From positions 1-8,395 of the forward strand of contig JAUWXE010000042.1 of NCBI GenBank assembly GCA_030616535.1: 8,395 nt of DNA, read 5' to 3'. This document shows, in pieces, positions 1-5,894 of the stretch; within the stretch, counting starts at the first letter, position 1, and each line of letters starts with the position of its first letter. This DNA is from Candidatus Aerophobota bacterium (GTDB lineage: Bacteria; Aerophobota; Aerophobia; Aerophobales; AE-B3A). Made by a program: the position numbers and the translations under genes. The notes under the pieces were generated by a model, which saw only the letters and a list, made by a program, of their open reading frames with translations, was not told where the DNA came from and did no database searches.

Positions 1-525
1 AAGTTAATTGGAAAAATTGAGGAAAACGTTGAGGTTCTCAAGGCTGAAGCTGAGGTACGCCAGGCAGGTTTTGGGGAGGTGGAGAAGGTCATCCTTAAGA
101 AAAGAGATTTATTTGCTTCAACTCCCAATATTTTTCACGTTCAGGGATGGATTTCTTCCGGATACGGTTGGCGCAAAAATCCTTTCAGTAAGCGCAGAGA
201 GTTTCATCAGGCCCTTGACCTTGTTGCTCCCTGGGGTACCCCGGTAAAGGCGGCTGCCCAGGGAAAGGTTATCTATGCTGGATGGAGAAAGGCCTACGGA
301 CTTACCGTAGAGATGAAAGATGGTCACGAGTATTCTACCGTTTATGGTCATCTTTCTCGCATTCTAGTAAAAAAAGGTACATGGGTAGAAAAGGGTGAGA
401 TAATAGGTAGGGTAGGAAGTAGCGGCCACAGTACCGGCCCTCATCTTCATTTTGAGGTGTGGTTTCAGGGAAAAACGATAGATCCTTTAAATTTAATGGT
501 AGAACCCCTGGGATCGGGTGATTGA
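1..525 (+). CDS. M23 family zinc metallopeptidase (LytM type), 5' partial
   Basis: The reading frame is open from the left edge, so the N-terminus lies outside the window; a GTG at 79 is internal and not a credible start. The first roughly 28 visible residues are charged and heptad-like, consistent with the end of the coiled coil that often precedes M23 domains. The peptidase core then follows: a GYGWR segment, the zinc motif HxxxD (His codon 205, Asp codon 217), a YGHLS segment with the conserved His at 349, and the HLH motif (His codons 442 and 448) in GPHLHFEV. All expected zinc and catalytic residues are present, so the enzyme should cleave peptidoglycan cross-links in the periplasm or at the wall. 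A bactofilin follows 78 nt downstream; M23 plus bactofilin is a recurrent pair in cell-shape control. The family call is firm; the exact substrate bond is not known. Confidence 0.93.
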   Translation, partial: KLIGKIEENVEVLKAEAEVRQAGFGEVEKVILKKRDLFASTPNIFHVQGWISSGYGWRKNPFSKRREFHQALDLVAPWGTPVKAAAQGKVIYAGWRKAYGLTVEMKDGHEYSTVYGHLSRILVKKGTWVEKGEIIGRVGSSGHSTGPHLHFEVWFQGKTIDPLNLMVEPLGSGD

Positions 526-533
526 CGTCAAAA

Positions 534-553
534 AGCTCAGTAGAAACTGAGTT
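534..553 (+). repeat. Short perfect-loop hairpin after the M23 gene
   Basis: CTCAGT (536-541) and ACTGAG (546-551) are exact complements around an AGAA loop. The stem extends by a G-U and an A-T pair to 534/553, giving 8 bp. It starts 8 nt after the M23 stop. There is no T run behind it, so it is not a classical terminator. It may stabilise the 3' end of the upstream message or be chance. Confidence 0.4.
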
Positions 554-583
554 GATGGCTGATAGATAAGCTTTTAGCCGAAC
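552..583. repeat. Degenerate dispersed repeat, copy A
   Basis: The 10-mer TGATGGCTGA (553-562) followed by AGCTTTTAGC (569-578) recurs in swapped order and near-identical form at 1194-1234. The words are variants of an inverted TCAGC-NN-TCAGC unit, so each copy can fold on itself imperfectly. The copy sits in the 78-nt gap between the M23 gene and the bactofilin. It may belong to a small dispersed repeat family of this genome, but two copies in one window are thin evidence. Confidence 0.4.
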
Positions 584-603
584 ACCCAGGTGGGGAGAGG
601 AAA

Positions 604-1014
604 ATGTTTAAGCGAGGAGAGAAGTTCAAGACTAGCAGTGTAATTGGGAAGGAAACAGAGTTTAAAGGGAGCTTAAAGGATAAGGAGAGTATTCGCATCG
701 ACGGAAAATTTGAGGGAGAGATCGAGGTGGGGGGAAATTTGACTGTAGGAGAAAATGCAGTTATCAAGGCAAATATAAAGGCTAAATCGGTAAGCATCGG
801 AGGTAAGGTTATCGGTGATGTTAACTGCGAAGGAAAAGTAGAGCTTTTTTCCTCGGGCAGTTTAGAGGGTAAGGTAAAAGCTTCTGATTTGACCATTGCT
901 GAAGGAGCTTTCTTTAACGGAGAGTGTAGGATGGTTCCTCCGGGAGAATTTCCCGGAAAAGAAAGTTCCAAGCCACAAGAGAAGTCAAAATCTACTCCAT
1001 CCCAGGAAAAATAA
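604..1014 (+). CDS. Bactofilin (polymer-forming cytoskeletal protein, DUF583)
   Basis: The 136-residue product begins with a short basic leader, then carries about 100 residues of the bactofilin beta-helix repeat (roughly residues 12-110), with regularly spaced G-x-[IV] turns such as RIDGKFEGEIEVGGNLTVGE and IGGKVIGDV. It ends in a charged Ser/Lys/Pro tail (about 111-136), as is usual for this family. Bactofilins self-assemble into nucleotide-independent filaments at the inner membrane and position wall enzymes. The M23 peptidase just upstream is the obvious partner, as in bactofilin/LytM shape modules. The start at ATG 604 is supported by a purine-rich GGGGAGAGG at 592-600, and length and domain limits fit. 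The stop codon is only 3 nt before tRNA-Cys, so the tRNAs may be carried on the same transcript. No transmembrane segment is seen. Confidence 0.93.
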   Translation: MFKRGEKFKTSSVIGKETEFKGSLKDKESIRIDGKFEGEIEVGGNLTVGENAVIKANIKAKSVSIGGKVIGDVNCEGKVELFSSGSLEGKVKASDLTIAEGAFFNGECRMVPPGEFPGKESSKPQEKSKSTPSQEK

Positions 1015-1017
1015 ATG

Positions 1018-1091
1018 GGCGGCATAGCCAAGTGGTAAGGCAGAGGACTGCAAATCCTTTATCCCCGGTTCGAATCCGGGTGCCGCCTCCA
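1018..1091 (+). tRNA. tRNA-Cys (anticodon GCA)
   Basis: A full cloverleaf can be drawn by eye. The acceptor stem pairs GGCGGCA (1018-1024) with TGCCGCC (1081-1087) over seven Watson-Crick pairs. The D arm has GCC/GGC, the anticodon loop CTGCAAA has GCA at 1050-1052, and the T arm is CCCGG-TTCGAAT-CCGGG. The discriminator base is U (1088), the known identity element for tRNA-Cys, and CCA is encoded (1089-1091). It starts 3 nt after the bactofilin stop codon. Confidence 0.97.
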
Positions 1092-1092
1092 A

Positions 1093-1168
1093 GCCCAGTT
1101 AGCTCAGTGGTTAGAGTGCTTGCTTGACATGCAAGAGGTCGCTGGTTCGAGTCCAGCACTGGGCACCA
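1093..1168 (+). tRNA. tRNA-Val (anticodon GAC)
   Basis: The acceptor stem pairs GCCCAGT (1093-1099) with ACTGGGC (1158-1164). The anticodon stem CTTGC/GCAAG encloses the loop TTGACAT with GAC at 1126-1128. The T arm is GCTGG-TTCGAGT-CCAGC. Discriminator A and an encoded CCA (1166-1168) follow. Only one base (1092) separates it from tRNA-Cys, so both must mature from one precursor by RNase P and 3'-end processing. Confidence 0.97.
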
Positions 1169-1193
1169 GAGAGAGTAGTAAAAAGTCCTCAAC

Positions 1194-1234
1194 TATCAGC
1201 TTTCAGCAATGAGTGACTTACTGATGGCTGAATA
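1194..1234. repeat. Imperfect hairpin / degenerate dispersed repeat, copy B
   Basis: TATCAGCTTTCAGCAA (1194-1209) faces TTACTGATGGCTGAATA (1218-1234) as an imperfect inverted repeat with an 8-nt loop. The 10-mer TGATGGCTGA (1222-1231) is identical to 553-562, and AGCTTTCAGC (1198-1207) differs by one base from 569-578. It occupies most of the 95-nt gap between tRNA-Val and thrS. The gap is too short for a T-box leader and no T-box core motif is visible, so thrS is not obviously T-box controlled. Confidence 0.45.
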
Positions 1235-1263
1235 CTTACTAAAGGTTTCAATTCGGGGAACCA

Positions 1264-3015
1264 ATGAGGTTAGAAGATAAACTTCAAGCCAAAGTAAGCC
1301 TGGAGACTTTGCGCCATAGTACTTCCCATATCATGGCGCAGGCTGTTAAAAGAATTTTTCCTCAGGCAAAATTGGGCATAGGTCCTCCCATTAAGGATGG
1401 TTTTTACTATGATTTTGATCTGGATGGGGGAATTCTTTCTCAAAATTTACCTCAGATCGAGAAGGAGATGAGGAGAATAATTGAAGAGAATCTCTCCTTT
1501 GAGAAAAAAATAGTTACCAAAAAAGAGGCTGAAAAAATCTTCAATGAAAGAAACTATCCCTACAAATTGGAACTTTTAGGAGAGATACCGGAGGATGAGG
1601 TTACCTCATATCAACAGGGTGAATTTATTGATCTATGCCGAGGTCCCCATCTAAAAAGAACAGGTGAGGTAAAATTTTTTCGCCTTCTTTCTCTGGCCGG
1701 GTCATATTGGCGGGGGAAGGAAGAAAATCCGATGTTGTCCCGCATCTATGGAACGTCATTTTATAGAAAAGAAGAGTTAGAGGATTACCTAAAGCGATTA
1801 GAAGAAGCGAAGGGAAGAGATCATCGAAGATTGGGTAGGGATTTGGATCTTTTTAGCATTTCGAGCGATTTGGGAGCAGGATTTGTAGTCTATCATCCTA
1901 AAGGGGCTCTTTTGAGAGAGATTATAGAGAATTTTGAGAAAGAAGAGCATTCAAAAAGGGGATATCAACTAGTAAAAACGCCTCACCTTTCTCGAGCTAG
2001 GCTCTGGGAACAATCAGGGCATCTTGACTTTTACCGAAAGAAAATGTATCTTTTCTCCTCAGGAAAAGAAGACTATGTAATTAAGCCCATGAATTGCCCG
2101 GGGCATATATTGATTTATAAATCAAAGATTAGAAGTTACAGAGATCTGCCCTTGCGTTATTTTGAGTTGGGCACTGTTTATAGACGAGAGGAATCTGGAG
2201 TATTACACGGTCTTTTAAGAGTAAGGGGTTTTACCCAGGATGATGCTCATATATTTTGTACACCCGCACAATTGATTCAAGAGATAAGAGGAGTACTCCA
2301 ATTTGCCCTTTTTATGATGAAGGTTTTCCATTTAGGGTATCGCATAAGCTTATCGACTCGACCTACTCAGTACATTGGTTCGCTTGATTCCTGGGAGAAG
2401 GCAACTGATGCACTAAAGAAGGCTCTGGAGGATGAGAGACAGGATTTCGAGATTGCTCGAGGGGAAGGAGCTTTTTATGGCCCTAAGATAGATATTCAGA
2501 TGGAGGATGCTCTGGGTAGATTATGGCAAGGTCCCACTATTCAGGTAGATTTTAATCTTCCGGAAAGATTTGATCTTACCTATATTGCTTCTGATGGAAA
2601 AAAGAAGCGGATAGTTATGATACATCGAGTAGTTCTGGGTACAATGGAGAGGTTTCTCGCAGTATTGATTGAGCATTGGGGGGGAGCTTTCCCGGTCTGG
2701 CTTTCTCCGGTCCAGGTCAGGATATTGACCGTGACCGACAAAGAAGATTCTTTTGCCACTCGCATTCTTCAAAGGATGAGGAATGAGGGTATGCGGGTTG
2801 AGATTGATGACAGAAATGAAATGTTAGGCCATAAGGTGAGGGAGGCCCAATTAGGTAAGATTCCCTACATGCTAATAATAGGAGCAAAAGAGGCAAAAGA
2901 TGGTTTGGTAACCATACGTAAAAGAAATGGAGAGAACTTGAAGGGGATAAGATTGGATGAGTTTATTTCAGCGATTAAAAGTGAGATACGAAGCAAGCAG
3001 GCTACCGAATGCTAA
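1264..3015 (+). CDS. thrS: Threonine--tRNA ligase lacking the TGS domain
   Basis: The cytoplasmic enzyme charges tRNA-Thr. Its 583 residues are about 55-60 short of the usual ~640, and the missing part is the N-terminal TGS domain. The editing domain comes first with its HxxxH motif (H18, H22) and CRGPH (C125, H129), so serine editing should be intact. The class II core follows: motif 1 near 208-240, zinc ligands C278 (MNCPGH), H329 (DDAH) and H454 (IHR), motif 2 Arg in YRREES near 307, and motif 3 in GTMERF. The anticodon-binding domain runs from about 480 to the end. The ligands sit 55-57 positions below their E. coli equivalents (H73, C334, H385, H511), which fits a clean loss of the N-terminal domain. 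ATG 1264 has GGGGAA 3 nt upstream, and tRNA-Val ends only 95 nt before it, leaving no room for a TGS domain. infC follows. Confidence 0.97.
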   Translation: MRLEDKLQAKVSLETLRHSTSHIMAQAVKRIFPQAKLGIGPPIKDGFYYDFDLDGGILSQNLPQIEKEMRRIIEENLSFEKKIVTKKEAEKIFNERNYPYKLELLGEIPEDEVTSYQQGEFIDLCRGPHLKRTGEVKFFRLLSLAGSYWRGKEENPMLSRIYGTSFYRKEELEDYLKRLEEAKGRDHRRLGRDLDLFSISSDLGAGFVVYHPKGALLREIIENFEKEEHSKRGYQLVKTPHLSRARLWEQSGHLDFYRKKMYLFSSGKEDYVIKPMNCPGHILIYKSKIRSYRDLPLRYFELGTVYRREESGVLHGLLRVRGFTQDDAHIFCTPAQLIQEIRGVLQFALFMMKVFHLGYRISLSTRPTQYIGSLDSWEKATDALKKALEDERQDFEIARGEGAFYGPKIDIQMEDALGRLWQGPTIQVDFNLPERFDLTYIASDGKKKRIVMIHRVVLGTMERFLAVLIEHWGGAFPVWLSPVQVRILTVTDKEDSFATRILQRMRNEGMRVEIDDRNEMLGHKVREAQLGKIPYMLIIGAKEAKDGLVTIRKRNGENLKGIRLDEFISAIKSEIRSKQATEC

Positions 3016-3040
3016 AAGGTAGCTAAACCAACTAAAGGTT
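3000..3040 (+). promoter_or_regulatory. Tandem hairpins across the thrS stop codon, upstream of infC
   Basis: GCTACC (3001-3006) and GGTAGC (3018-3023) are exact complements around an 11-nt loop containing the thrS stop codon. A G-U pair (3000/3024) can extend the stem. A smaller AACC/GGTT stem (3026-3029 and 3037-3040) follows directly. This lies 27 nt before the proposed infC start. In other bacteria the infC-rpmI-rplT leader is a control point (L20 binding), so a regulatory role is possible, but the folds are short and no L20 site is recognised. Confidence 0.3.
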
Positions 3041-3055
3041 CAACCACGTCGTTTG

Positions 3056-3069
3056 AAGGGGGAAGAATT
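3056..3069 (+). promoter_or_regulatory. infC ribosome binding site and ATT start codon
   Basis: AAGGGGG at 3056-3062 can pair with the anti-Shine-Dalgarno over seven positions, one as G-U, and is followed 4 nt later by ATT (3067-3069). No standard start codon exists in frame between the thrS stop and 3199. The arrangement matches the AUU start through which IF-3 represses its own gene in E. coli. Confidence 0.7.
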
Positions 3070-3588
3070 AGAATAAAGGCGAAGATTGCGATAAACGATC
3101 AGATAAAGGCCAAGAAAGTAAGACTTGTCGACCAGGACGGCGAGCAGAAGGGAATTGTCTCACGTGAAGAGGCCTTAAAAATTGCGCGAGAACAAGGGGT
3201 GGACTTGGTGGAGGTAGCCCCGGAGGCCCGCCCTCCTGTCTGTAGAATTCTGGATTACGGTAAGTTCAAATATCAACAGGAAAAACGGAGAAAGAAATCG
3301 GGGAAAAAACACTCTACTAACGTATTAAAAGAGGTAAGACTAAGCTACAGGATAGGGGAGCACGATCTCGAAGTGAAGATGAGGAAAATATGTAAGTTTT
3401 TAAAAGACGGGCATAGAGTAAAAATTACTCTTCGATTCAGGGGGAGAGAAATGATCTATAAGGATCGGGGAGAAATGATTCTCAAGCGAATAGCTCAGGA
3501 AGCGCAAGACTTTAGTAAGGTTGACTCTCCTCCTTCTGTCAGTGGTAGAAGCATAGAGCAGTATTTGATACCTAAGCCAGCAAAGTGA
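3067..3588 (+). CDS. infC: Translation initiation factor IF-3, ATT start
   Basis: IF-3 binds the 30S subunit, prevents premature subunit joining and checks initiator tRNA and start codon. The frame is open from just after the thrS stop and clearly encodes the IF-3 N-domain (INDQIKAKKVRLVDQDGEQ, then VDLVEVAPEARPPVCRILDY), yet has no ATG, GTG or TTG before 3199, which lies inside the conserved domain. The ATT at 3067 follows a strong Shine-Dalgarno-like AAGGGGG (3056-3062) with 4 nt between, and gives 173 residues, the normal length. E. coli infC starts at AUU and is autoregulated by IF-3 discrimination against that codon, so the same feedback is likely here. A second ATT at 3085 with a weaker AAGG is the alternative. 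A basic linker (near residues 70-85) joins the N-domain to a complete C-domain. The family call is certain; the start is inferred. Confidence 0.93.
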   Translation: MRIKAKIAINDQIKAKKVRLVDQDGEQKGIVSREEALKIAREQGVDLVEVAPEARPPVCRILDYGKFKYQQEKRRKKSGKKHSTNVLKEVRLSYRIGEHDLEVKMRKICKFLKDGHRVKITLRFRGREMIYKDRGEMILKRIAQEAQDFSKVDSPPSVSGRSIEQYLIPKPAK

Positions 3589-3619
3589 GGTAAACTTCAG
3601 GAGAAAATGGGACAAAGGA

Positions 3620-3811
3620 ATGCCTAAAATTAAAAGTCATAGAGGGTCAATGAAGCGATTTAAAAAGACCAAAAAGGGAAAAATGAAAAGAAGTCAGGCC
3701 TTTAGTGGTCATTTGAAGGTAAAAAAATCCTCTAAGAAAAAAAGAAACTTGAGAAAAAGTGTAGTATTGGGTAAAGGAGACACCAGGAGGATCAAAAGAT
3801 TGGTTTCGTAA
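3620..3811 (+). CDS. rpmI: 50S ribosomal protein bL35
   Basis: The 63-residue, very basic product starts with the family signature MPKIKSHRGSMKRFKKTKKGK and ends in LGKGDTRRIKRLVS, matching bL35 throughout at its usual length. It sits between infC and rplT, the near-universal order. The start at 3620 is fixed by homology. The nearest good Shine-Dalgarno, AGGAG (3599-3603), is 16 nt away, while AAAGG (3614-3618) is almost adjacent to the ATG, so spacing is not ideal. A tiny out-of-frame ATG reading frame (3607-3627) overlaps the start, which may couple initiation. bL35 is commonly co-regulated with L20. Confidence 0.97.
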   Translation: MPKIKSHRGSMKRFKKTKKGKMKRSQAFSGHLKVKKSSKKKRNLRKSVVLGKGDTRRIKRLVS

Positions 3812-3844
3812 ACCTCCTTTATCTTGTAGGGAAAGAGGAATTTA

Positions 3845-4204
3845 ATGACGAGAGTAAAAAGAGGCACAATTCACACTAAAAAGAGAAAGAGAATATTGAG
3901 ACTTGCTAAGGGATTTAGAGGGGGGAGGAGCAAGCTTTACACTCTGGCAAGCGAGGCTCTAAAGAAAGCACTTTCTGCCAAGTATAAGGGTAGAAAAAAA
4001 AGAAAGAGAGATTTCAGAAGGCTCTGGATTGCTAGGATTAACGCTGCCTCTCGCAAGGAAGGAATCCCTTATAGTCTTTTTATAAGAGGGTTAAAGAAGG
4101 TTAATATCAAACTAAACAGAAAAGTTCTCTCGGAGTTAGCCATTAGTGAACCTTCCGCGTTCTCAGAATTGATAAAGAGGGCTAGGAAAGGACTAGAGGA
4201 GTAG
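3845..4204 (+). CDS. rplT: 50S ribosomal protein bL20
   Basis: The 119-residue product has the bL20 N-terminal RNA-binding extension (MTRVKRGTIHTKKRKRILRL, then AKGFRGGRSKLYT) and the globular C-terminal part (RRLWIARINAASRKEG, then YSLFIRGLKK). Length and order of motifs are standard. bL20 is an early 23S assembly protein and, in E. coli and B. subtilis, the repressor of its own operon through the mRNA leader. An AGAGGA site (3834-3839) precedes the ATG by 5 nt. The rpmI-rplT gap is 33 nt. The stop is followed after 2 nt by the TTG start of the PASTA gene, whose Shine-Dalgarno lies inside the end of rplT, so translation of the two is probably coupled. Confidence 0.97.
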   Translation: MTRVKRGTIHTKKRKRILRLAKGFRGGRSKLYTLASEALKKALSAKYKGRKKRKRDFRRLWIARINAASRKEGIPYSLFIRGLKKVNIKLNRKVLSELAISEPSAFSELIKRARKGLEE

Positions 4205-4206
4205 AG

Positions 4207-5169
4207 TTGACCGGGTGGTTGAGGTCCTTTTTAAGAGCTATAGGGATATTTGTTTCTCTAGTAGGATTGTCTATTGGAATTGGCTTTTTGACTCTCAGGG
4301 TATTGGTTCCGTCGAAGACAATAGAAGTCCCTTATATTGCTGGTAAGGAGATAAAGGAAGCAGCTATTATTTTGAGTAAGCGGGATCTGGCTCTCAAGAT
4401 AGTTGGCCAGGAATATTCCCTTCAAGTTCCCGGAGGAGTTATCATTTCTCAATTCCCTTCTCCCGGGACAAGAGTACATAAGAGCAGGGAAATCGAGGTT
4501 GTTGTAAGTGAGGGAAGGAAGGTGCTATCTGCACCTTCCTTGGTAGGTAAAAGAGTAAGAGAGGCCAAGGTCTATCTGTCTCAGAGAGGATTAAAGTTTA
4601 GAGATTTAAGTTATGTCTATGCTGAACTTCCTCAAGAGGTTATTATAGCTCAAGATCCTTCTCCCCAGACTAATATAAATCCACAGGAAGGTATAAGTGT
4701 ACTAGTAAGTCTGGGCAAAAGAAATGCTCATTTTTATATGCCTAATTTTGTAGGAAAAAAGGTGGGGGAGATAAAAGATCTTCTTGAGAAGTTACCTTTA
4801 AAGATAGGCAAGATAAAAGAGTCTCCTTCTTTAAAAGAAGAAGAAGTTATTCTTTCTCAATCTCCGCTTCCTGGATCCAGAATAGATTCGGAGACCCCAA
4901 TTGATCTTTTGGTAAGTGCCTTTTATAGAGAAAAGAAGCCTTCATTGTCTCAAATCTCAAAGTGGATATTGATTCCGGTTCAGATTCCTGTGGGGTGGGT
5001 CAAAAGGTCAGTTAAGGTAGTGGTTATCGATACTCAGGGGAAAAAAATCCTCGATTATGGACGGAGGAATCCAGGGGAAAAAGTATGGATTGGGGCTGTT
5101 GTGGTTGAAGAGGGGGAGATTCGCTCTTACTTGGATAATGCATTAATAAGAGTTAATAAAGTTGAGTAG
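4207..5169 (+). CDS. Membrane-anchored protein with three PASTA domains, no kinase
   Basis: The 320-residue protein has an N-terminal membrane segment (about residues 8-33, with a single Arg before it). Three PASTA repeats follow at about 37-102, 104-170 and 176-238, each with the typical turn (SQFPSPGTRV, AQDPSPQTNI, SQSPLPGSRI). The C-terminal 75-80 residues resemble nothing I recognise. PASTA domains bind muropeptides or lipid II and usually form the outer part of PknB-type kinases or penicillin-binding proteins; here neither a kinase nor a transpeptidase domain is attached. The TTG start (4207) lies 2 nt after the rplT stop, with GAGGAG at 4196-4201. rpe follows 42 nt downstream. In Firmicutes a PASTA kinase gene is often near rpe, so the order may be a remnant of that context. 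A wall-sensing or wall-binding role is inferred. Confidence 0.88.
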   Translation: MTGWLRSFLRAIGIFVSLVGLSIGIGFLTLRVLVPSKTIEVPYIAGKEIKEAAIILSKRDLALKIVGQEYSLQVPGGVIISQFPSPGTRVHKSREIEVVVSEGRKVLSAPSLVGKRVREAKVYLSQRGLKFRDLSYVYAELPQEVIIAQDPSPQTNINPQEGISVLVSLGKRNAHFYMPNFVGKKVGEIKDLLEKLPLKIGKIKESPSLKEEEVILSQSPLPGSRIDSETPIDLLVSAFYREKKPSLSQISKWILIPVQIPVGWVKRSVKVVVIDTQGKKILDYGRRNPGEKVWIGAVVVEEGEIRSYLDNALIRVNKVE

Positions 5170-5211
5170 ATCCGAACATCTTAATCTTCGAAAGGGAATG
5201 AGACCGGATAG

Positions 5212-5877
5212 ATGGTCAAGATAGCAGCTTCTATTCTTGCAGCTGACTTCAGCGATCTTTATGAGGCAGTGAGAAAAGTAGAAAAGGCAGCCGATAGTCT
5301 TCACTTCGACATCATGGATGGACATTTTGTTCCCAATATAACATTTGGTCCCGATATAGTGAGGTCATTGAGAGACAAGGTTGATCTGCCTTTTGAGGCT
5401 CATTTGATGGTAGATAATCCCCAAGAATGGATTGTCCCATTTGCCAGAGCAGCCTGTGATTTAATTACCGTGCATGTTGAAACATCCCATCATTTAGATC
5501 GGTTAATTACTCTGATCAAAAAAGAAGGGGTCAGGGCCGGGGTTGCTCTAAACCCCTCCACCTCTCTGGGCCAATTAGAGCATGTTTTGTCCCGGGTGGA
5601 TCTGGTTCTTCCCATGACTGTAAACCCCGGCTTTGGAGCTCAGGAATTTCTTTCCTGGGTTCTACCAAAGATAAGAACTTTGAGGGAAATTGCCAGGGAG
5701 AAAGGGCTTTCCTTGGAAATCGAGGTGGACGGGGGAATAAATCAGGCCACTGCTAAAGAGGTAGCCGCCTCAGGGGCAACTGTCTTGGTAGCAGGAACGG
5801 CTGTTTTCAATGCCAATGATCCAAAAGAGGCCATATTTGAATTAAAAAGAAGCTGTGGCTCATTGTTTTCAAGATAA
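5212..5877 (+). CDS. rpe: Ribulose-phosphate 3-epimerase
   Basis: This cytoplasmic TIM-barrel enzyme interconverts ribulose-5-phosphate and xylulose-5-phosphate in the pentose phosphate pathway. The 221-residue product has all family landmarks: IAASILAADF at the start, HFDIMDGHFVPN with metal and catalytic residues H31 and D33, EAHLMV with H64, the flexible-loop motif MTVNPGFGAQ (usually MxVNPGFGGQ) and EVDGGI with the second catalytic Asp, D173. The start is secure: an in-frame TAG immediately precedes ATG 5212. The ribosome site is poor (AAAGGG lies 15 nt upstream), and a short out-of-frame ATG frame at 5198-5224 overlaps the start. The gene sits between the PASTA protein and rpsP; its 17-nt gap to rpsP suggests co-transcription with the ribosomal genes. 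Confidence 0.97.
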   Translation: MVKIAASILAADFSDLYEAVRKVEKAADSLHFDIMDGHFVPNITFGPDIVRSLRDKVDLPFEAHLMVDNPQEWIVPFARAACDLITVHVETSHHLDRLITLIKKEGVRAGVALNPSTSLGQLEHVLSRVDLVLPMTVNPGFGAQEFLSWVLPKIRTLREIAREKGLSLEIEVDGGINQATAKEVAASGATVLVAGTAVFNANDPKEAIFELKRSCGSLFSR

Positions 5878-5894
5878 AAGAAAGGAGTTGTCCA

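Noticed and set aside
8..247. Plus-strand frame of 79 codons at the left edge
   Set aside because: It overlaps the M23 peptidase in another frame, and the M23 frame carries the conserved motifs.
537..1031. Minus-strand frame of 164 codons, Ser/Pro/Phe-rich
   Set aside because: It is the antisense shadow of the bactofilin gene; its low-complexity composition mirrors the beta-helix repeat, and there is no recognisable domain.
992..1192. Minus-strand frame of 66 codons containing segments such as LDSNQRPLACQ and TRIRTGD
   Set aside because: This is the well-known spurious protein produced by reading the antisense of tRNA genes; it overlaps tRNA-Cys and tRNA-Val exactly.
1169..1263. T-box riboswitch upstream of thrS
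   Set aside because: The 95-nt gap is too short for a T-box leader, no T-box core motif or terminator is visible, and the space is mostly filled by an imperfect repeat.
3785..3818. AGGAGG (3785-3790) versus CCTCCT (3813-3818) as a regulatory hairpin at the end of rpmI
   Set aside because: Six complementary bases with a 22-nt loop are weak, and purine-rich Shine-Dalgarno-like words are common here; no supporting structure was seen.
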